Position numbers and translations under genes: made by a program. Of a stretch of DNA of 6,310 nt, positions 5,513 through 6,310 are shown piece by piece. Where the stretch lies: the NCBI GenBank assembly GCA_020347545.1, contig CP070731.1, positions 2,514,143-2,520,452 of the forward strand. The letters run 5' to 3'. Every line of letters starts with the position of its first letter. Position 1 is the stretch's first letter. The stretch is from Flavobacteriaceae bacterium (GTDB lineage Bacteria; Bacteroidota; Bacteroidia; Flavobacteriales; Flavobacteriaceae). The notes under the pieces are model-generated. The model was not told the DNA's origin and did no database searches. It saw only the letters and a program-made list of their open reading frames with translations.

Positions 5513-6310
5513 ATTCTGTTATGACAAGAGGAGAGCCTGATCTATATTCCTTGATGATGGTTTTCTTACCTGAACCAGGCCAGGTCACCCTTATACTGTC
5601 GGCTTTCTCATTTTGACCAAGCCCCATGATTACATTGCTAATGTCTGATTGAGATAAATAGGAAGAGCCAGTTCTAAGCATACGGTTCTGCTTTACACCC
5701 TTATTCCATAAAGTAATTTTAGCACCAAAGGCATATTGATTCGGTTTTTTTCCTTTGAGCTGAATTGTGATAGAATGGTTTTTTGATTCAGTGTCATTTC
5801 GGAACAATTTGGGACTTCCTCCATTTACGGTCAGTAATACATCCGTATCCCCGTCTTTGTCAATATCTGCAGTTGCAATCCCCCTTCCAACAACAGGAGC
5901 TTTAAATGATTCACCTACCTGATCACTGATGTTTAGGAATTTGCCACCCTCGTTATAAAAGATTTGTGGGCTTTGTTTGAATGTGATGTTCTGTTGCACT
6001 CCGTTAATCTCGGGTTCGATATGACCATTCGCAGTGATAAGTTCTACAAACCCGTCGTTATCGAGATCGGTAAAAAGAACCCCGAAGGTCAACTGTAATA
6101 AAGAGGCACGTGTTAACTGTGCCACACCTGCACGGTCATGAAACAATCCGCCAACTGTCTGGGTATAAAGTGACAAGGGTTCTTGAGAGAAGTTTCCTAT
6201 GGCAATTGCAAGATTCTCATCATTTGAAACATCCGCAATATCAATTCCCATTCCTGCACGAGCGCGCCCTTTTTCATCGTATCCAATACCAGCAGCAATA
6301 GCCTGGTCCG
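5511..6310 (-). CDS. CRTAC1-like protein, FG-GAP/VCBS repeats plus ASPIC/UnbV domain (5' end beyond the window)
   Basis: Only the C-terminal part, about 266 residues, is present; the frame is open to the right edge, so the ATG at 6251 is internal (the upstream residues GYDEKGRARAGMGIDIADV are typical of the family). FG-GAP/VCBS beta-propeller blades with calcium-binding loops follow: DLDNDG at 6052-6069 and DIDKDGDTD at 5841-5867. The first loop, DVSNDEN near 6220-6240, is degenerate for the DxDxDG pattern. The end is an ASPIC/UnbV domain, seen in RTGSSYLSQSD, MGLGQ and VTWPGSGKKT. Such proteins are usually secreted or surface-exposed in Bacteroidota and often sit near SusC/SusD or polysaccharide-related genes; the signal peptide and partners lie outside the window. 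The function is not known from sequence. The stop codon overlaps a 56-bp repeat, and the gene converges on tRNA-Pro. Confidence 0.88.
   Translation of the reverse strand, partial: DQAIAAGIGYDEKGRARAGMGIDIADVSNDENLAIAIGNFSQEPLSLYTQTVGGLFHDRAGVAQLTRASLLQLTFGVLFTDLDNDGFVELITANGHIEPEINGVQQNITFKQSPQIFYNEGGKFLNISDQVGESFKAPVVGRGIATADIDKDGDTDVLLTVNGGSPKLFRNDTESKNHSITIQLKGKKPNQYAFGAKITLWNKGVKQNRMLRTGSSYLSQSDISNVIMGLGQNEKADSIRVTWPGSGKKTIIKEYRSGSPLVITE

Overview
The window looks like chromosomal DNA of a member of the Bacteroidota, most likely of the Flavobacteriia. Three things point there. The DNA is AT-rich. Most starts lack a clear Shine-Dalgarno sequence. Sequences of the Bacteroidota -7 type (TAnnTTTG) lie upstream of several genes, best seen before the tRNA as TTG-N19-TATCTTTG. 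The protein families (paired DUF368 proteins, a flavobacterial-style TrxB, a CRTAC/ASPIC-UnbV protein) agree with this.

Layout: 1-107 is a leader with a promoter element. 108-2051 (+) holds two adjacent DUF368 membrane proteins with no base between stop and start, probable polyprenyl-phosphate transporters. 2088-3536 (-) is a DASS/SLC13-type sodium-coupled anion transporter, convergent with the DUF368 pair. 3552-4628 (-) is thioredoxin reductase trxB; its open frame appears to have lost its normal stop through a one-base frameshift and now reads through its own terminator into the promoter region of the transporter. 4793-5125 (+), divergent from trxB, encodes a small thioredoxin-fold protein whose CxxC site is reduced to CVVG. 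5191-5265 (+) is a tRNA-Pro(UGG) with its own promoter and a strong intrinsic terminator. 5311-5510 is a noncoding block with a 56-bp direct repeat (53 of 56 identical) carrying terminator-like hairpins, and a 21-bp tandem pair between the two copies. 5511-6310 (-) is the C-terminal part of a CRTAC1-like FG-GAP/VCBS and ASPIC-UnbV protein that runs off the right edge.

The genes are mostly housekeeping and do not form one evident system. The two DUF368 genes are probably co-transcribed and linked to carrier-lipid recycling for the cell envelope. trxB and the divergent thioredoxin-like gene share an intergenic control region, but the missing second cysteine argues against a simple reductase/substrate pair. 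I see no mobile element, CRISPR array or defence system. The most unusual points are the trxB frameshift, the degenerate thioredoxin, the divergent second DUF368 motif and the duplicated terminator-bearing repeat.
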